NCBI RefSeq assembly: GCF_007644105.1
Contig: NZ_VFAC01000039.1
Coordinates: forward strand, 1-32,954
Source of the DNA: Elioraea rosea
Lineage (GTDB): Bacteria; Pseudomonadota; Alphaproteobacteria; Acetobacterales; Acetobacteraceae
Reading direction: 5' to 3'
Length of the DNA: 32,954 nucleotides
This document shows positions 1-8,663 of the stretch, one piece after another. The first letter of the stretch is position 1. Every line of letters begins with the position of its first letter. The notes under the pieces are model-generated. The model was given only the letters and a program-made list of their open reading frames with translations, ran no database searches and was not told where the DNA came from. A program made the position numbers and the translations under genes.

Positions 1-120
1 CTCGTCAGCCGATTGAGCAGAGATCGCACCAATTCCACGCGCACGTAGTGTCCGTAAAAGAACACGCGAAATAGCCGGCTCGTCATCGACGACGAGAACC
101 TTGATCGGTTCGGTCGTCAT
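1..120 (-). CDS. Response regulator receiver domain protein (partial, N-terminus only)
   Basis: The reading frame begins at an ATG at 120 and runs off the left edge, so only about 40 residues are visible. They start MTTEPIKVLVVDDEPAISRV, the first beta strand and acidic pocket (paired Asp plus Glu) of a CheY-like receiver domain. The phosphoacceptor Asp and any output domain lie outside the window, so the output type is unknown. The gene lies 200 bp downstream of a hybrid histidine kinase on the same strand and may be its partner, which is inference from proximity. The 121-320 gap is more AT-rich than its surroundings and could hold a separate promoter; I see no convincing boxes. Confidence 0.85.
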   Translation of the reverse strand, partial: MTTEPIKVLVVDDEPAISRVLLRTLRARGIGAISAQSADE

Positions 121-320
121 GTCGCTCGACACCCTCGGCAAACGGGCGTGATCCGCACATGGCTCATCACTTCTCAAACCCCTCACGTGCGTTCTCCGCG
201 CATATCCCGGAAGCGACTGGCGGACCATGCTCCGCCTGCTCCGCAAGACTATTCGATCAACGCGAAAAACACAATTGCATTACCACCTCAGGTAGCACAT
301 GGCCGCCCAGATTTTTCAAC

Positions 321-2957
321 CTATGCGCGAAGAACTTCTGCTACCGATCGCGCGAGGTCGTCGCGGCGGTAGGGCTTCTCGAGAAGCGGTTCGGGCCGCG
401 GCGCAAGGTTCCGAAGCGTGTCGATCGCCATCTCCCGCGCCGCGCCGCTGGTGAACAGCACCTTCAGCCCCGGCCGGAGCCGGCGCGCCTCGCCGGCAAG
501 CTCCTCGCCGCTCATGCCGCCCGGCATCTCTATATCGGTCAGCAGCAGCTCGACTCGCCTTTTCCCACGCAGAAGCTCGAGCGCATCGGCGGCGTTCGCG
601 GCGTCGAGAACGTGGTAGCCGAGGCGGGAGAGGATGCGCGTCGTGGCATCGCGAAGCGGCGCGTTGTCGTCCACGACCAGCACGGTCATGTCGTCCTCGG
701 ACGCCTGCGGCCGGCTTTCGCCCTCCGTGTCGCCCCGGGCCTCCTCGGCCGCGGCGCGCGGGAAGAAAAGCTGCACGGTCGTGCCACGCCCAGGCTCGCT
801 CAGGATCCGCGCATGGCCGCGCGACTGCTTGGCGAAGCCCCAGATCATCGCGAGGCCGAGCCCGGTTCCCTCGCCTTCCGGCTTGGTCGTGAAGAAGGGC
901 TCGAAGGCACGGTCGACCACCTCGGGCGGCATGCCCATGCCGGTGTCCGACACGGCGATCATGACGTAGTCGCCCGGCGCGACTTCGGCTGCCTCCGCGC
1001 CGCCGGCCGAGCCGAGGCTTCGGTTCGCCGTCTCGATGGTCAGCCTGCCGCCCGCCGGCATGGCGTCGCGCGCATTGATGCAGAGATTGACGAGCGCGGA
1101 TTCGAGCTGGGACGGGTCGGCCACCACCGGCCAGAGCGGCTCCTGCAAGGCAAGCCGCACCTCGGTCCGGCTGCCGAGCGTGCGCCGCAGCAGCTGCGCG
1201 GTCTGCCGCACCAGGGCGTTCATGTCGAATACCTCGGGCTCGAGGGGCTGGCGCCGCGAGAAGGCGAGGAGCTGCCGCGTCAGCTCGCCGCCGCGAAGCG
1301 AGGCCTGCATCGCCGCGTCGACGAGCTCATGCGCGTCGGGATCGTCCCGAAGCTGCTCCTCCAGAAGCTCCAGATTGCCGAGCACGACGGAGAGAAGGTT
1401 GTTGAAGTCGTGCGCCATGCCGCCGGTGAGCTGGCCGACCGCCTCGAGCCGGACCGCGCGCTGGAGCTGTCGCTCGGTCTGTCGCCGCGTGGTGACGTCG
1501 CGCAGCATCGCGAGCGTGGCGAGCCCGGTCTCCTCGACGAAGCCCGCGGCCCTGAGCTCGACGCACGCGACCCGGCCATCGGCGCGGCGGATCTCGAGCT
1601 CAACGGCGCTCGCCACGCCCTCCTCGCCGCGCAGGCGGCGTGCGACGAGCGTCGCATCGCCCGGGCGGAACAGCGACAGCACGGGCCGGCCGATCAGCAC
1701 CGCCTGGTCGGCCGAGCCGAACAATCCCGCGCAGGCCTCGTTGGCGAAAACGACCTTGCCGTCCTGCGCGACGAACAGCGCATCCTGCATGCTCGTCAGG
1801 ATGGCGGAGAGGAAGCGCTGCCGGCGTTCGATCTCGGCGCCACGCGCGCTGAGCATCGCCTCCCGCCGCGTGAGTTCCGCCACGAGCGACTGAAGCGAGC
1901 CGGTGAGGGACACGGCTTCGGCGAACCTGCCGGGGGAGGGGATGACGACATCGGTCTCGCCCGCGCGGATGCGGTCTGCCGCGCGGGAGACAGCGCGAAG
2001 GCGCCTCGTAAGAAGGGTGGCGAGCAGCCAGCCAGCGACGATGAAGCACAGCGTGATCGCAGCGCCGGCGGCGAGAAGTTCCCGCCGCAGCGCATCGACC
2101 GGGGCGAAGGCGACCTCGGCCGGCTTGCGCACCACCACCTGCCAGCCGAGCCCGGGCAGCAGCCCATGCCCCTCGCTCCGCGCGAGCGCGACGATGTGCC
2201 GTCCGCCATCGGCCCAGAAGGCGTGCTCCTCCGCATCGCCGAACAGCCCGAGCGCCCGGCGGCTATCGTTCAAGGCGGCGATGTCATGGTCGGCGGGGCC
2301 GGCGAGAACCAGCCGCGCGGCGCTGACGAGGAACACCTCGACATGCTGGTCGAGCGGCGCGGTGCCGGGTGCGAGCATGGGCTCGACCCAGCTCCGGTCG
2401 AGATAGGCGCCGAGCACGCCGGCGGGCCGGCCGGAGGCGTCAGGCACCGGGGCGGCGATGTCGAGCAGCCGCGGCGGCGCGCCGTCCGGCGCCGTCGCCA
2501 CGTCGAGGACCATCCCAGCATCGTGGATGTCGCCCACGAAGCCCCCGCGCAGCCCCTCCTGGAACCAGAGCCTGCCCGAGACGTCGCGCCCCTGCAGCTG
2601 CCCGCTCGTGGAGGCGATGATCCGCCCACCGGGATCGGCGATGCCCATCCACACATATTCAGGGAACGTCGACTGCAGGTGGGCGACCGTCCGTCGCCAG
2701 TCATCCGGCGTGCCGGCGCCTTCGGCGGCCAGCGCGCTGGCGATCACGATGTCGCGGTAGCGCTCGAAGATGCTGCGGTCGAGCCGGTCGCGAAGCAGCG
2801 CGGCAAGGGCCGAGACGCCGTCGGTCGCGGCGTTGCGCGCCTCCCGCGTCGCCGCCCGCTCGGTGATCGCGACGGCCGCGGCCACGGCGAGCGCGGAGAG
2901 AAGCGCGAGCGCCGCCGCGACGAGCGAACGAAGGCTGAGCGGTCGGCCGCGCAGCAC
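321..2957 (-). CDS. Hybrid sensor histidine kinase (Cache-HAMP-PAS-HisKA-HATPase-REC)
   Basis: This is an 878-residue membrane sensor kinase. It has a first membrane segment at about 10-31, a periplasmic Cache-like sensor region at about 40-290, a second membrane segment at about 294-316, a HAMP-like linker to about 365 and a PAS domain at about 385-495. The HisKA box MAHDFNNLL carries the predicted phospho-His 516. The ATPase domain shows the N box (Asn 624/628), G1 box (Asp 671) and G2 box (GTGLGL near 698). A C-terminal receiver domain has Asp 763/764, phosphoacceptor Asp 808, Thr 836 and Lys 861. All catalytic residues are present, so autophosphorylation and intramolecular transfer are expected. 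The GTG start is chosen because a strong AAGGAGG lies 7 nt upstream. The ligand cannot be told; Cache domains usually bind small organic molecules. A response-regulator gene follows on the same strand. Confidence 0.93.
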   Translation of the reverse strand: MLRGRPLSLRSLVAAALALLSALAVAAAVAITERAATREARNAATDGVSALAALLRDRLDRSIFERYRDIVIASALAAEGAGTPDDWRRTVAHLQSTFPEYVWMGIADPGGRIIASTSGQLQGRDVSGRLWFQEGLRGGFVGDIHDAGMVLDVATAPDGAPPRLLDIAAPVPDASGRPAGVLGAYLDRSWVEPMLAPGTAPLDQHVEVFLVSAARLVLAGPADHDIAALNDSRRALGLFGDAEEHAFWADGGRHIVALARSEGHGLLPGLGWQVVVRKPAEVAFAPVDALRRELLAAGAAITLCFIVAGWLLATLLTRRLRAVSRAADRIRAGETDVVIPSPGRFAEAVSLTGSLQSLVAELTRREAMLSARGAEIERRQRFLSAILTSMQDALFVAQDGKVVFANEACAGLFGSADQAVLIGRPVLSLFRPGDATLVARRLRGEEGVASAVELEIRRADGRVACVELRAAGFVEETGLATLAMLRDVTTRRQTERQLQRAVRLEAVGQLTGGMAHDFNNLLSVVLGNLELLEEQLRDDPDAHELVDAAMQASLRGGELTRQLLAFSRRQPLEPEVFDMNALVRQTAQLLRRTLGSRTEVRLALQEPLWPVVADPSQLESALVNLCINARDAMPAGGRLTIETANRSLGSAGGAEAAEVAPGDYVMIAVSDTGMGMPPEVVDRAFEPFFTTKPEGEGTGLGLAMIWGFAKQSRGHARILSEPGRGTTVQLFFPRAAAEEARGDTEGESRPQASEDDMTVLVVDDNAPLRDATTRILSRLGYHVLDAANAADALELLRGKRRVELLLTDIEMPGGMSGEELAGEARRLRPGLKVLFTSGAAREMAIDTLRNLAPRPEPLLEKPYRRDDLARSVAEVLRA

Positions 2958-2964
2958 GGCACAC

Positions 2965-2971
2965 CCTCCTT
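2965..2971 (-). promoter_or_regulatory. Strong Shine-Dalgarno site for the hybrid kinase
   Basis: AAGGAGG on the minus strand lies 7 nt before the GTG at 2957. It is one of the best ribosome-binding sites in the window and fixes the non-ATG start of the kinase. Confidence 0.75.
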
Positions 2972-3101
2972 CCCGACCTGGCCATGGCCGTCACGCCCGC
3001 TCCGCGCGCCGCCATGCTGGCGCGGAGGAGCGTCGATGGCCCGCGCAGATCATGTCGGCCGCGACCCAGGGATTGCAACCTTGAGATGCATTGCTCCAGA
3101 T

Positions 3102-3128
3102 AAAAACACGCCGAAAGCCGGGCTTCCG
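3102..3128 (-). terminator. Intrinsic terminator after the flavin monooxygenase
   Basis: On the minus strand a 7-bp stem (CGGAAGC with GCTTTCG, one G-T pair, loop CCG) is followed within five bases by TTTTT. It lies 28 bp past the monooxygenase stop codon. A T-run is rare in this GC-rich window, which supports a true factor-independent terminator. Confidence 0.7.
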
Positions 3129-3155
3129 CTCCGCGCTCGCCCCCTCAGGTCGGGA

Positions 3156-4946
3156 TCAGCCCAGGCCCTTCGGGTCGAAGGCGGGGGCCGCCAGGCCAAG
3201 CATGCGGGCCTGGATCTGCAGCGCGAGGATGCGGGAGTAGAAGCGCCCCTGGGCCAGGTTTCCCGCCTGGAGCCAGAGCCCTTCCTGCCGCGTCGGCTTC
3301 CACATGTTGCGAAGCTCGCCGACCCAGGGGCCTGGATCGAGCCGCGTGCCCGACCCGAGCCCCCAGACATGCCCGACCCGCTCGGCGACCTCGGGGGAAA
3401 CGAGCCGCGCGATCCAGCTCTCCATCGGCTCGTAGCCGGTGGCATAGACGATGAGGTCGGCCGGGAGCGTCCGCCCGCTGGAGAGCGCCACGCCCTCGGG
3501 CAGGATGCGGCTGACCGTCACGCCGCTCTCGAGCGCCACCTCGCCGCGGATCAGGAGGTCGGACGCGCCGACATCGATGTAGTAGCCCGAGGCCCGGCGC
3601 AGGTACTTCATCGAGAGCCCGCTCTCGTCCTCGCCGAAATCGAGAAGGAACCCGACCTTCTCGAGCGCGGCGTAGAACGGCGCGTCGGCCGCGCGAAGCT
3701 CGGCATAGAGCCGGCGATGCAGCCCGGCGAGCACGGCGAAGGGCCGGGAGGCGGCGATGAAGTCTGCCTGCTCGGTGCCGATGCCGGCCGCGACCGCCTC
3801 TTCCGAGTAGAGCCGGCTCGTGATCATCCGAAACAGCGTCTCGCCGCGGGCCACCAGGGTGGAGGACCGCTGCACCATCGTCACCTCTGCGCCGTGCTCC
3901 CAGAGATCGGCGCAGATGTCGTGGGCGGAGTTGTTCGAGCCGATGACGACGGCGCGGCGGCCGGCGTACGCCTCGCCGCTCCCGAAGTCGCTCGAGTGGC
4001 ACTGCGCGCCGCGGAAGCTCTCGGCGCCGGGAAAGCGCGGCATCGCGGGCGCTCCCGACAGGCCCGTGGCCAGCACCAGCTGCCGCGGCCGGAGCGTGAC
4101 GGGCACGCCATCCCGCTCGAGCGCGACGGTCCACTGCCTCGCCTCGTCGTCGTAGCGGGCGCCGCGGGCCGTCGTGTTGCCCCAGAACCGGATGTCCATC
4201 GCGTCTGCGTAGAGCTCGAGCCAGTCGCCCATCCTGTCCTTCGGGATGTAGACCGGCCAATGGTCCGGGAACGGCATGTACGGCAGGTGGTTCATCCAGA
4301 TCGGGTCGTGCAGGTGCAGCGAACGGTAGCGCCTGCGCCAGGCGTCGCCGGGCCTCGCGAGGCTGTCGACCACGAGGGTCGGCACCTCGAGCCGGTTCAG
4401 CCGCGCGGCGAGGGCGAGCCCTCCCTGCCCGCCTCCGATGATCAGGCAGTAGGGCTGCTCGGCCACGCCGAGGGCCTCTGCCCGCCGGAGCCGCTGCTCC
4501 ATCCAGGTCGGCCGGCCACGCTCGGCGACGGGCTCGACGCCCTTCTCGCGCCGCACGGCCGCCCGCTCCTCATGCCCATTCAGCGCGAGCGCCGCCGTCA
4601 TCAGCGTCCAGCAGAGCCCGTCCTTCAGCCGCACGTGGCCGCGCCCGCTGAATCGCGCCGTCTCGAAGCGGAACCAGCCCTCGACGCTGCCGCCTTCCTG
4701 CCGCGCCGCCCCTGGCTCGGGCACGAAAGCGGCGGGCGCGGTACGGGCGAGGCAGGCCTCGAGCATGCCGCCGATCTCGCCACGACCGTCGAAGGTGGCG
4801 ATCGACCAGGTGAAGCAGAGCAGGTCGCGCCAGTGGCAGCCCTCTCCGAACAGGGAGAGCACGGCCGCGACATCCCCGGTCTCGAGCGCGGCCGAGAACC
4901 GGGCGAGCCAGGCCTTCACATCGTCATCGGCGGTGAGCTGGAGCAC
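3156..4946 (-). CDS. Flavin-containing monooxygenase with N-terminal NTF2-like domain
   Basis: This is a predicted FAD- and NADPH-dependent monooxygenase of 596 residues. Residues 1-130 resemble an NTF2/SnoaL-like fold. The FAD-binding Rossmann motif GGGQGG is at 171-176. A variant FMO fingerprint (FPGAESFRGAQCHSSDF) is near 305-321. The NADPH-binding strand VVIGSNNSAHDI is near 333-344, and an ATGYEP motif near the C-terminus is typical of class B flavoproteins. The family oxygenates soft nucleophiles or ketones; the substrate cannot be read from sequence. I chose the GTG at 4946 because GAGGGA lies 9 nt upstream. A longer frame exists from a TTG at 5018, but it lacks a good ribosome site and adds low-complexity residues. 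The gene stands alone, with its own terminator and a tRNA gene upstream. Confidence 0.87.
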   Translation of the reverse strand: MLQLTADDDVKAWLARFSAALETGDVAAVLSLFGEGCHWRDLLCFTWSIATFDGRGEIGGMLEACLARTAPAAFVPEPGAARQEGGSVEGWFRFETARFSGRGHVRLKDGLCWTLMTAALALNGHEERAAVRREKGVEPVAERGRPTWMEQRLRRAEALGVAEQPYCLIIGGGQGGLALAARLNRLEVPTLVVDSLARPGDAWRRRYRSLHLHDPIWMNHLPYMPFPDHWPVYIPKDRMGDWLELYADAMDIRFWGNTTARGARYDDEARQWTVALERDGVPVTLRPRQLVLATGLSGAPAMPRFPGAESFRGAQCHSSDFGSGEAYAGRRAVVIGSNNSAHDICADLWEHGAEVTMVQRSSTLVARGETLFRMITSRLYSEEAVAAGIGTEQADFIAASRPFAVLAGLHRRLYAELRAADAPFYAALEKVGFLLDFGEDESGLSMKYLRRASGYYIDVGASDLLIRGEVALESGVTVSRILPEGVALSSGRTLPADLIVYATGYEPMESWIARLVSPEVAERVGHVWGLGSGTRLDPGPWVGELRNMWKPTRQEGLWLQAGNLAQGRFYSRILALQIQARMLGLAAPAFDPKGLG

Positions 4947-5105
4947 CGGGGGCGGTCCCTCGCGGGCGGGAAGGGAGGCGGGTGGCCGATGATGGCCGCC
5001 GCGCGCGAGGCGGCGCAAGCCGAGCGCCCGGAACTGCGGAACAATTGGCGGAGGAGGGAAACGCCCGAGTCAGCCGAAGGCCAAGTCAGCCGATGGAGGG
5101 CGGGG

Positions 5106-5181
<76 letters not shown>

Positions 5182-5212
5182 GTCGCCACCACCCGCTCTG
5201 CGGGCGGCGCGT

Positions 5213-5241
5213 GTTATCGGCGCGGCTCAAGGCGAAGTCAA
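5213..5241 (-). promoter_or_regulatory. Sigma-70 type promoter for tRNA-Ala
   Basis: On the minus strand TTGACT (5236-5241) and GATAAC (5213-5218) are separated by exactly 17 bases. The -10 box ends 31 bases before the tRNA 5' end, giving a short leader for RNase P to remove. This is the best housekeeping promoter I can see in the window. Confidence 0.75.
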
Positions 5242-5275
5242 CAACCGCCCGGGGCCGGGGCGCGTTGATCCAGGC

Positions 5276-5292
5276 CCCTACCGCCTGTAGGG
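5276..5292 (+). other. Small hairpin upstream of yggT
   Basis: CCCTAC and GTAGGG form a 6-bp stem around a 5-base loop, 34 bp before the yggT start. It could form in the 5' leader; its function is unknown and it may be incidental. Confidence 0.3.
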
Positions 5293-5326
5293 TCGGGGCC
5301 CGTCCGCAACCGACCGGTCCCGCCGC

Positions 5327-5617
5327 ATGTATGCCGTTCTCTGGCTGATCGACACAGCGCTGAACCTCTATATCTGGGCGCTGATCATCGCAGCGATCCT
5401 CTCGATCCTCGTGGCCTTCGGCATCCTCGACACACGCAACCGGCTCGTCTGGGCAGTGGGCGATTTCTTCGAGCGGATCACCGAGCCGGCGCTGCGGCCG
5501 ATCAGGAACTTCCTGCCCAATCTCGGCGGCATCGACATCTCGCCCCTGGTGCTGATCCTGCTGCTGAGCGCGGCGCGCATCTTCCTCGCGACGACGGTGG
5601 CCCCCGCTCTTCTATGA
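5327..5617 (+). CDS. yggT: YggT family inner-membrane protein
   Basis: The gene encodes 96 residues with two hydrophobic segments (about 3-30 and 70-93) flanking a polar stretch with the family signature around RITEPALRPIRNFLPNLGG. Length and layout match the YggT/Ycf19 family. Family members have been linked to osmotic-shock tolerance, FtsZ or nucleoid placement and, in plastids, cytochrome b6 maturation; the bacterial role is not settled. The ATG at 5327 has no strong ribosome site. The gene is followed after 30 bp by a DUF167 gene, a neighbour pair common in proteobacteria, and probably leads the yggT-DUF167-folD unit. Confidence 0.92.
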   Translation: MYAVLWLIDTALNLYIWALIIAAILSILVAFGILDTRNRLVWAVGDFFERITEPALRPIRNFLPNLGGIDISPLVLILLLSAARIFLATTVAPALL

Positions 5618-5647
5618 TCCGGGCGCCGGTATGATCAGGTCTCTGGC

Positions 5648-5923
5648 GTGAGCGGGCTCACCGTTTCGCTGAAGGTGACGCCCCGGGCGCGCCGCCCGGG
5701 CGTGCTCGGCGCTGGGACGGACGGCGTCCTGCGCGTGGCGGTGACGGAACCGCCGGAGGACGGGCGGGCGAACGAGGCGGTGATCCGACTTCTCGCCGAT
5801 GCCCTCGGCGTCGCGCCCTCGCGCTGCACCCTCGTCTCCGGCGCCGCCTCGCGGCAGAAGCGCGTCCATGTCGAGGGCGACCCGGCCCGCCTCGCCTCGT
5901 CGCTGGCGCGGCTGCCGGCATGA
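5648..5923 (+). CDS. DUF167 (YggU-like) family protein
   Basis: This is a 91-residue protein with the family pattern [10 protein letters not shown] near the N-terminus, then [18 protein letters not shown] and a final [14 protein letters not shown]. These match the small alpha/beta fold of the DUF167/YggU family, whose biochemical role is unknown. The start is a GTG. The stop codon overlaps the folD start in an ATGA arrangement, indicating translational coupling. The association with yggT is conserved in many proteobacteria. Confidence 0.92.
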   Translation: MSGLTVSLKVTPRARRPGVLGAGTDGVLRVAVTEPPEDGRANEAVIRLLADALGVAPSRCTLVSGAASRQKRVHVEGDPARLASSLARLPA

Positions 5924-6780
5924 GCGCGCGGATCATCGACGGCAAGGCCATCGCCGCCGCCCGGCGCGAGCGGCTCGCCGCGGAGGTCGCCACGCTCGGC
6001 TTCCGTCCGGGCCTCGCGGTCATCCTCGTGGGCGACGACCCCGCCTCCTCCGTCTATGTGCGCAACAAGCAGAAGGCTGCCGTCAAGGCGGGCTTCGCGG
6101 GCGGCACGGAGCGGCTGCCGGCCGAGACGAGCGAGGCCGCGCTGCTCGCGCGGATCGCGGCGCTGAACGCCGACCCGGAGGTGGACGGCATCCTCGTCCA
6201 GCTTCCGCTCCCGGCCCATATCCGCACCCAGGCCGTGATCGAAGCGATCGACCCGGCGAAGGACGTCGACGGGTTCCACCCGATCAATGTCGGGCGGCTC
6301 GTCACCGGCCAGCCCTCTCTCGTCGCCTGCACACCGAAGGGGGTGATGACGCTGCTTGCCGAAGCCGGCGTTCCAGTCCCCGGCGCGCGCGCGATCGTCC
6401 TCGGGCGCAGCACCATCGTCGGCCGCCCCGTCGCTGCCCTACTCACGCTCGCCGACGCGACCGTCACCCTCGCGCACAGCCGCACGCGCGACCTCGCAGC
6501 CGAGTGCCGCCGCGCGGAGATCGTCATCGCCGCCGTGGGCCGGCCGGAGCTCGTGCGCGGAGACTGGATTGCCCCCGGCGCTGCCGTGATCGATGTCGGC
6601 ATCAACCGCAGGCCCGACGGGACGCTGACCGGCGACGTCGCGTTCGGCGAGGCTTCCGCCCATGCAGGCTGGATCACCCCGGTTCCCGGCGGCGTCGGGC
6701 CGATGACGATCGCGACGCTGCTCGAGAACACGCTGAGCGCAGCGCGGGCACGCCGCGGGAAGGGGGCGCGCGCGGCATGA
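5920..6780 (+). CDS. folD: Methylenetetrahydrofolate dehydrogenase / cyclohydrolase
   Basis: The bifunctional cytosolic enzyme interconverts 5,10-methylene-THF, 5,10-methenyl-THF and 10-formyl-THF using NADP, supplying one-carbon units for purines and formyl-Met-tRNA. It has 286 residues, the normal length. Visible signatures are [13 protein letters not shown] (containing the catalytic Lys), [11 protein letters not shown], the nucleotide-binding [14 protein letters not shown] and [16 protein letters not shown]. It overlaps the DUF167 gene upstream and a small membrane-protein gene downstream by 4 nt each, so all three are probably coupled on one mRNA. Confidence 0.97.
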   Translation: MSARIIDGKAIAAARRERLAAEVATLGFRPGLAVILVGDDPASSVYVRNKQKAAVKAGFAGGTERLPAETSEAALLARIAALNADPEVDGILVQLPLPAHIRTQAVIEAIDPAKDVDGFHPINVGRLVTGQPSLVACTPKGVMTLLAEAGVPVPGARAIVLGRSTIVGRPVAALLTLADATVTLAHSRTRDLAAECRRAEIVIAAVGRPELVRGDWIAPGAAVIDVGINRRPDGTLTGDVAFGEASAHAGWITPVPGGVGPMTIATLLENTLSAARARRGKGARAA

Positions 6781-7016
6781 GGGGCTGGCGCGTCCTGCAG
6801 GGAATAGCCTTCCTTGCCCTCTTCGCCTGCCTCGACCTCGCGACGAAGGCGACGCCGCTGCGTGGCGAGGGCTGGAACGCGGGGCGGCTTCTCTATGCGG
6901 GTTCGGGCATCGTCACGGCGCTGACGCTGTTCGCGCTCGCCGCCATCGGCGTCGGCCAGGCGCGGCTACGCCAGCAGCTGAACCGGATCGAAGACCTGCT
7001 CCAGAAGCGGGGCTGA
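6777..7016 (+). CDS. Small membrane protein of unknown function
   Basis: This 79-residue protein starts at an ATG that overlaps the folD stop (ATGA). It has a hydrophobic helix at about 6-25, a short polar loop, a second helix at about 37-60, and a charged, helical C-terminal tail ([17 protein letters not shown]) that could form a short coiled coil in the cytoplasm. I do not recognise the family. The tight overlap with folD supports it being a real gene. Confidence 0.7.
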   Translation: MRGWRVLQGIAFLALFACLDLATKATPLRGEGWNAGRLLYAGSGIVTALTLFALAAIGVGQARLRQQLNRIEDLLQKRG

Positions 7017-7037
7017 GGCGCGCCCGCGCCAAGAATC

Positions 7038-7066
7038 TTGACGCAACGCAGCAAAACCCGCATGTC
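7038..7066 (+). promoter_or_regulatory. Possible promoter for the DEAD-box helicase
   Basis: TTGACG lies 17 bases before CATGTC. The -35 match is good and the -10 is poor. The rest of the 237-bp gap (7017-7253) shows no gene. If this promoter is used the helicase mRNA would have a leader of about 180 nt, which is common for cold-inducible helicases but unproven here. Confidence 0.25.
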
Positions 7067-7253
7067 TCTCGCGTCCGGCGCGTTGCCGGCACCGTGCCAT
7101 GGCCGCGTGAACCGCGCCCCGGATCTGGGCAGCGTCCTGCCAGGCACCTGAGTAACCTCCACTGAACTCCCGGATCACGCGGGGCGTTCGACCCCGCAAC
7201 GAGGCGCAGCGCGCAGGGTCGCGCGCGCCCGCACTGAAAGTCTGCCCAACGCA

Positions 7254-8576
7254 ATGACGACATTCACTGATCTCGGCCTCGCCACGCCGCTTCTCCGCGC
7301 GCTGACCGACGAAGGCTACGAGACCCCCACCCCGATCCAGATGCAGGCGATCCCGCCCGCGCTCGAGGGCCGCGACATCCTGGGCATCGCCCAGACGGGC
7401 ACGGGCAAGACGGCGGCCTTCGCGCTGCCGATCCTGCAGCACCTCGCCGCAAACCGCCGGCCGACGCCGAAGCGTGCGTGCCGCGCGCTCGTGCTCTCGC
7501 CGACGCGCGAGCTCGCGCGTCAGATCGCCGACAGCTTCCGCGCCTATGGCCGCCACATGGGCCTCTCCGTCGGCCTCGTGTTCGGCGGCGTTCCGCACAA
7601 CCCGCAGGCCCGCGTTCTCGCCAAGGGCGTCGACATCCTCGTCGCCTGCCCAGGCCGGCTTCTCGACCACATGTCGACGAACGGCATCCTTCTCGACCAG
7701 GTCGAGTGCTTCGTGCTCGACGAGGCCGACCAGATGCTCGATCTCGGCTTCATCGTGCCGATCCGCCGCATCGTGCCGCACCTGCCCAAGGCGCGGCGCA
7801 CGATGTTCTTCTCGGCCACCATGCCGCAGGCGATCGCCTCGCTCGCCTCCGACCTTCTGCGCGACCCCGTGCAGGTGGCCGTCGCGCCGGTCGCGACGAC
7901 GGCCGAGCGCGTCGAGCAGCGGGTGATCCTGACCGACCATTCCGGCAAGCGCACGCTCCTGAACGAGATGCTGAAGGCGCCCGAGATGAGCCGCGCGCTC
8001 GTGTTCAGCCGCACCAAGCACGGCGCTGACCGCATCGTCACGCAGCTCGAGGCGGCAGGCATCGCCGCGGCCGCCATCCACGGCAACAAGAGCCAGGGCC
8101 AGCGCGAGCGCGCCCTTGCCCAGTTCCGCGCCGGCACCTGCCACGTCCTCGTCGCCACCGACATCGCCGCCCGCGGCATCGACGTCGACGGCGTGACGCA
8201 TGTCGTGAACTACGACCTGCCGAACGTTCCGGAGCAGTACGTCCACCGCATCGGCCGCACCGCGCGCGCCGGCGCGGCAGGCATCGCGATCAGCCTCGTC
8301 GCGCCGGACGAGGCGAGCTACCTGCGCGACATCGAGAAGCTGATCCGTCAGAAGATCCCGACGGTCGACCGTCGCCCGCCGGGCACGCCGAGCTTCCTGC
8401 CGCCGCCGAAGCAGGGCCAGAGGCAGGGCCACGGCGGCCGACCGCAGGGCGGCCGGCCGGAAGGCCACCCGCGCCCGCATGGCAGGCCGCATGGCCACGG
8501 CCAGGGCAAGGGCCAGCAGCGCCCGAACCGGCACGGCGGCGGCCAGCGTCACCCGCAGCGCGCCAGCGCGCACTGA
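7254..8576 (+). CDS. DEAD-box ATP-dependent RNA helicase (RhlE-like)
   Basis: This 440-residue RNA helicase has all core motifs in order: the Q motif (TPIQMQAIP), Walker A AQTGTGKT, PTRELARQ, DEAD, SAT, ARGIDVDGVTHVVNYDLP and HRIGRTAR. It should unwind short RNA duplexes in ribosome assembly or RNA decay. The catalytic core ends near residue 375. A tail of about 60 residues follows that is rich in Gly, His, Arg, Pro and Gln and probably disordered, typical of RhlE-type RNA-binding tails though unusually rich in His. The start is the ATG at 7254; the following DUF1330 gene has its own ribosome site. Confidence 0.95.
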   Translation: MTTFTDLGLATPLLRALTDEGYETPTPIQMQAIPPALEGRDILGIAQTGTGKTAAFALPILQHLAANRRPTPKRACRALVLSPTRELARQIADSFRAYGRHMGLSVGLVFGGVPHNPQARVLAKGVDILVACPGRLLDHMSTNGILLDQVECFVLDEADQMLDLGFIVPIRRIVPHLPKARRTMFFSATMPQAIASLASDLLRDPVQVAVAPVATTAERVEQRVILTDHSGKRTLLNEMLKAPEMSRALVFSRTKHGADRIVTQLEAAGIAAAAIHGNKSQGQRERALAQFRAGTCHVLVATDIAARGIDVDGVTHVVNYDLPNVPEQYVHRIGRTARAGAAGIAISLVAPDEASYLRDIEKLIRQKIPTVDRRPPGTPSFLPPPKQGQRQGHGGRPQGGRPEGHPRPHGRPHGHGQGKGQQRPNRHGGGQRHPQRASAH

Positions 8577-8584
8577 CGTCGGCG

Positions 8585-8610
8585 GCGGCGCGGGGTTCCC
8601 TCCGCGCCGC
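8585..8610 (+). terminator. Hairpin after the helicase gene
   Basis: A perfect 9-bp stem, GCGGCGCGG with CCGCGCCGC around an 8-base loop, begins 9 bp after the helicase stop. There is no T-run, so it may slow polymerase or protect the 3' end rather than act as a classical terminator. Confidence 0.5.
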
Positions 8611-8663
8611 TCGCCTCCCCTTCGCCCTCCCTGTACGTTGCCTCACCGCAACAGGAGGGACGC

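Noticed and set aside
5647-6279. Minus-strand frames opposite the DUF167 and folD genes
   Set aside because: They mirror well-supported plus-strand genes and show no family features.
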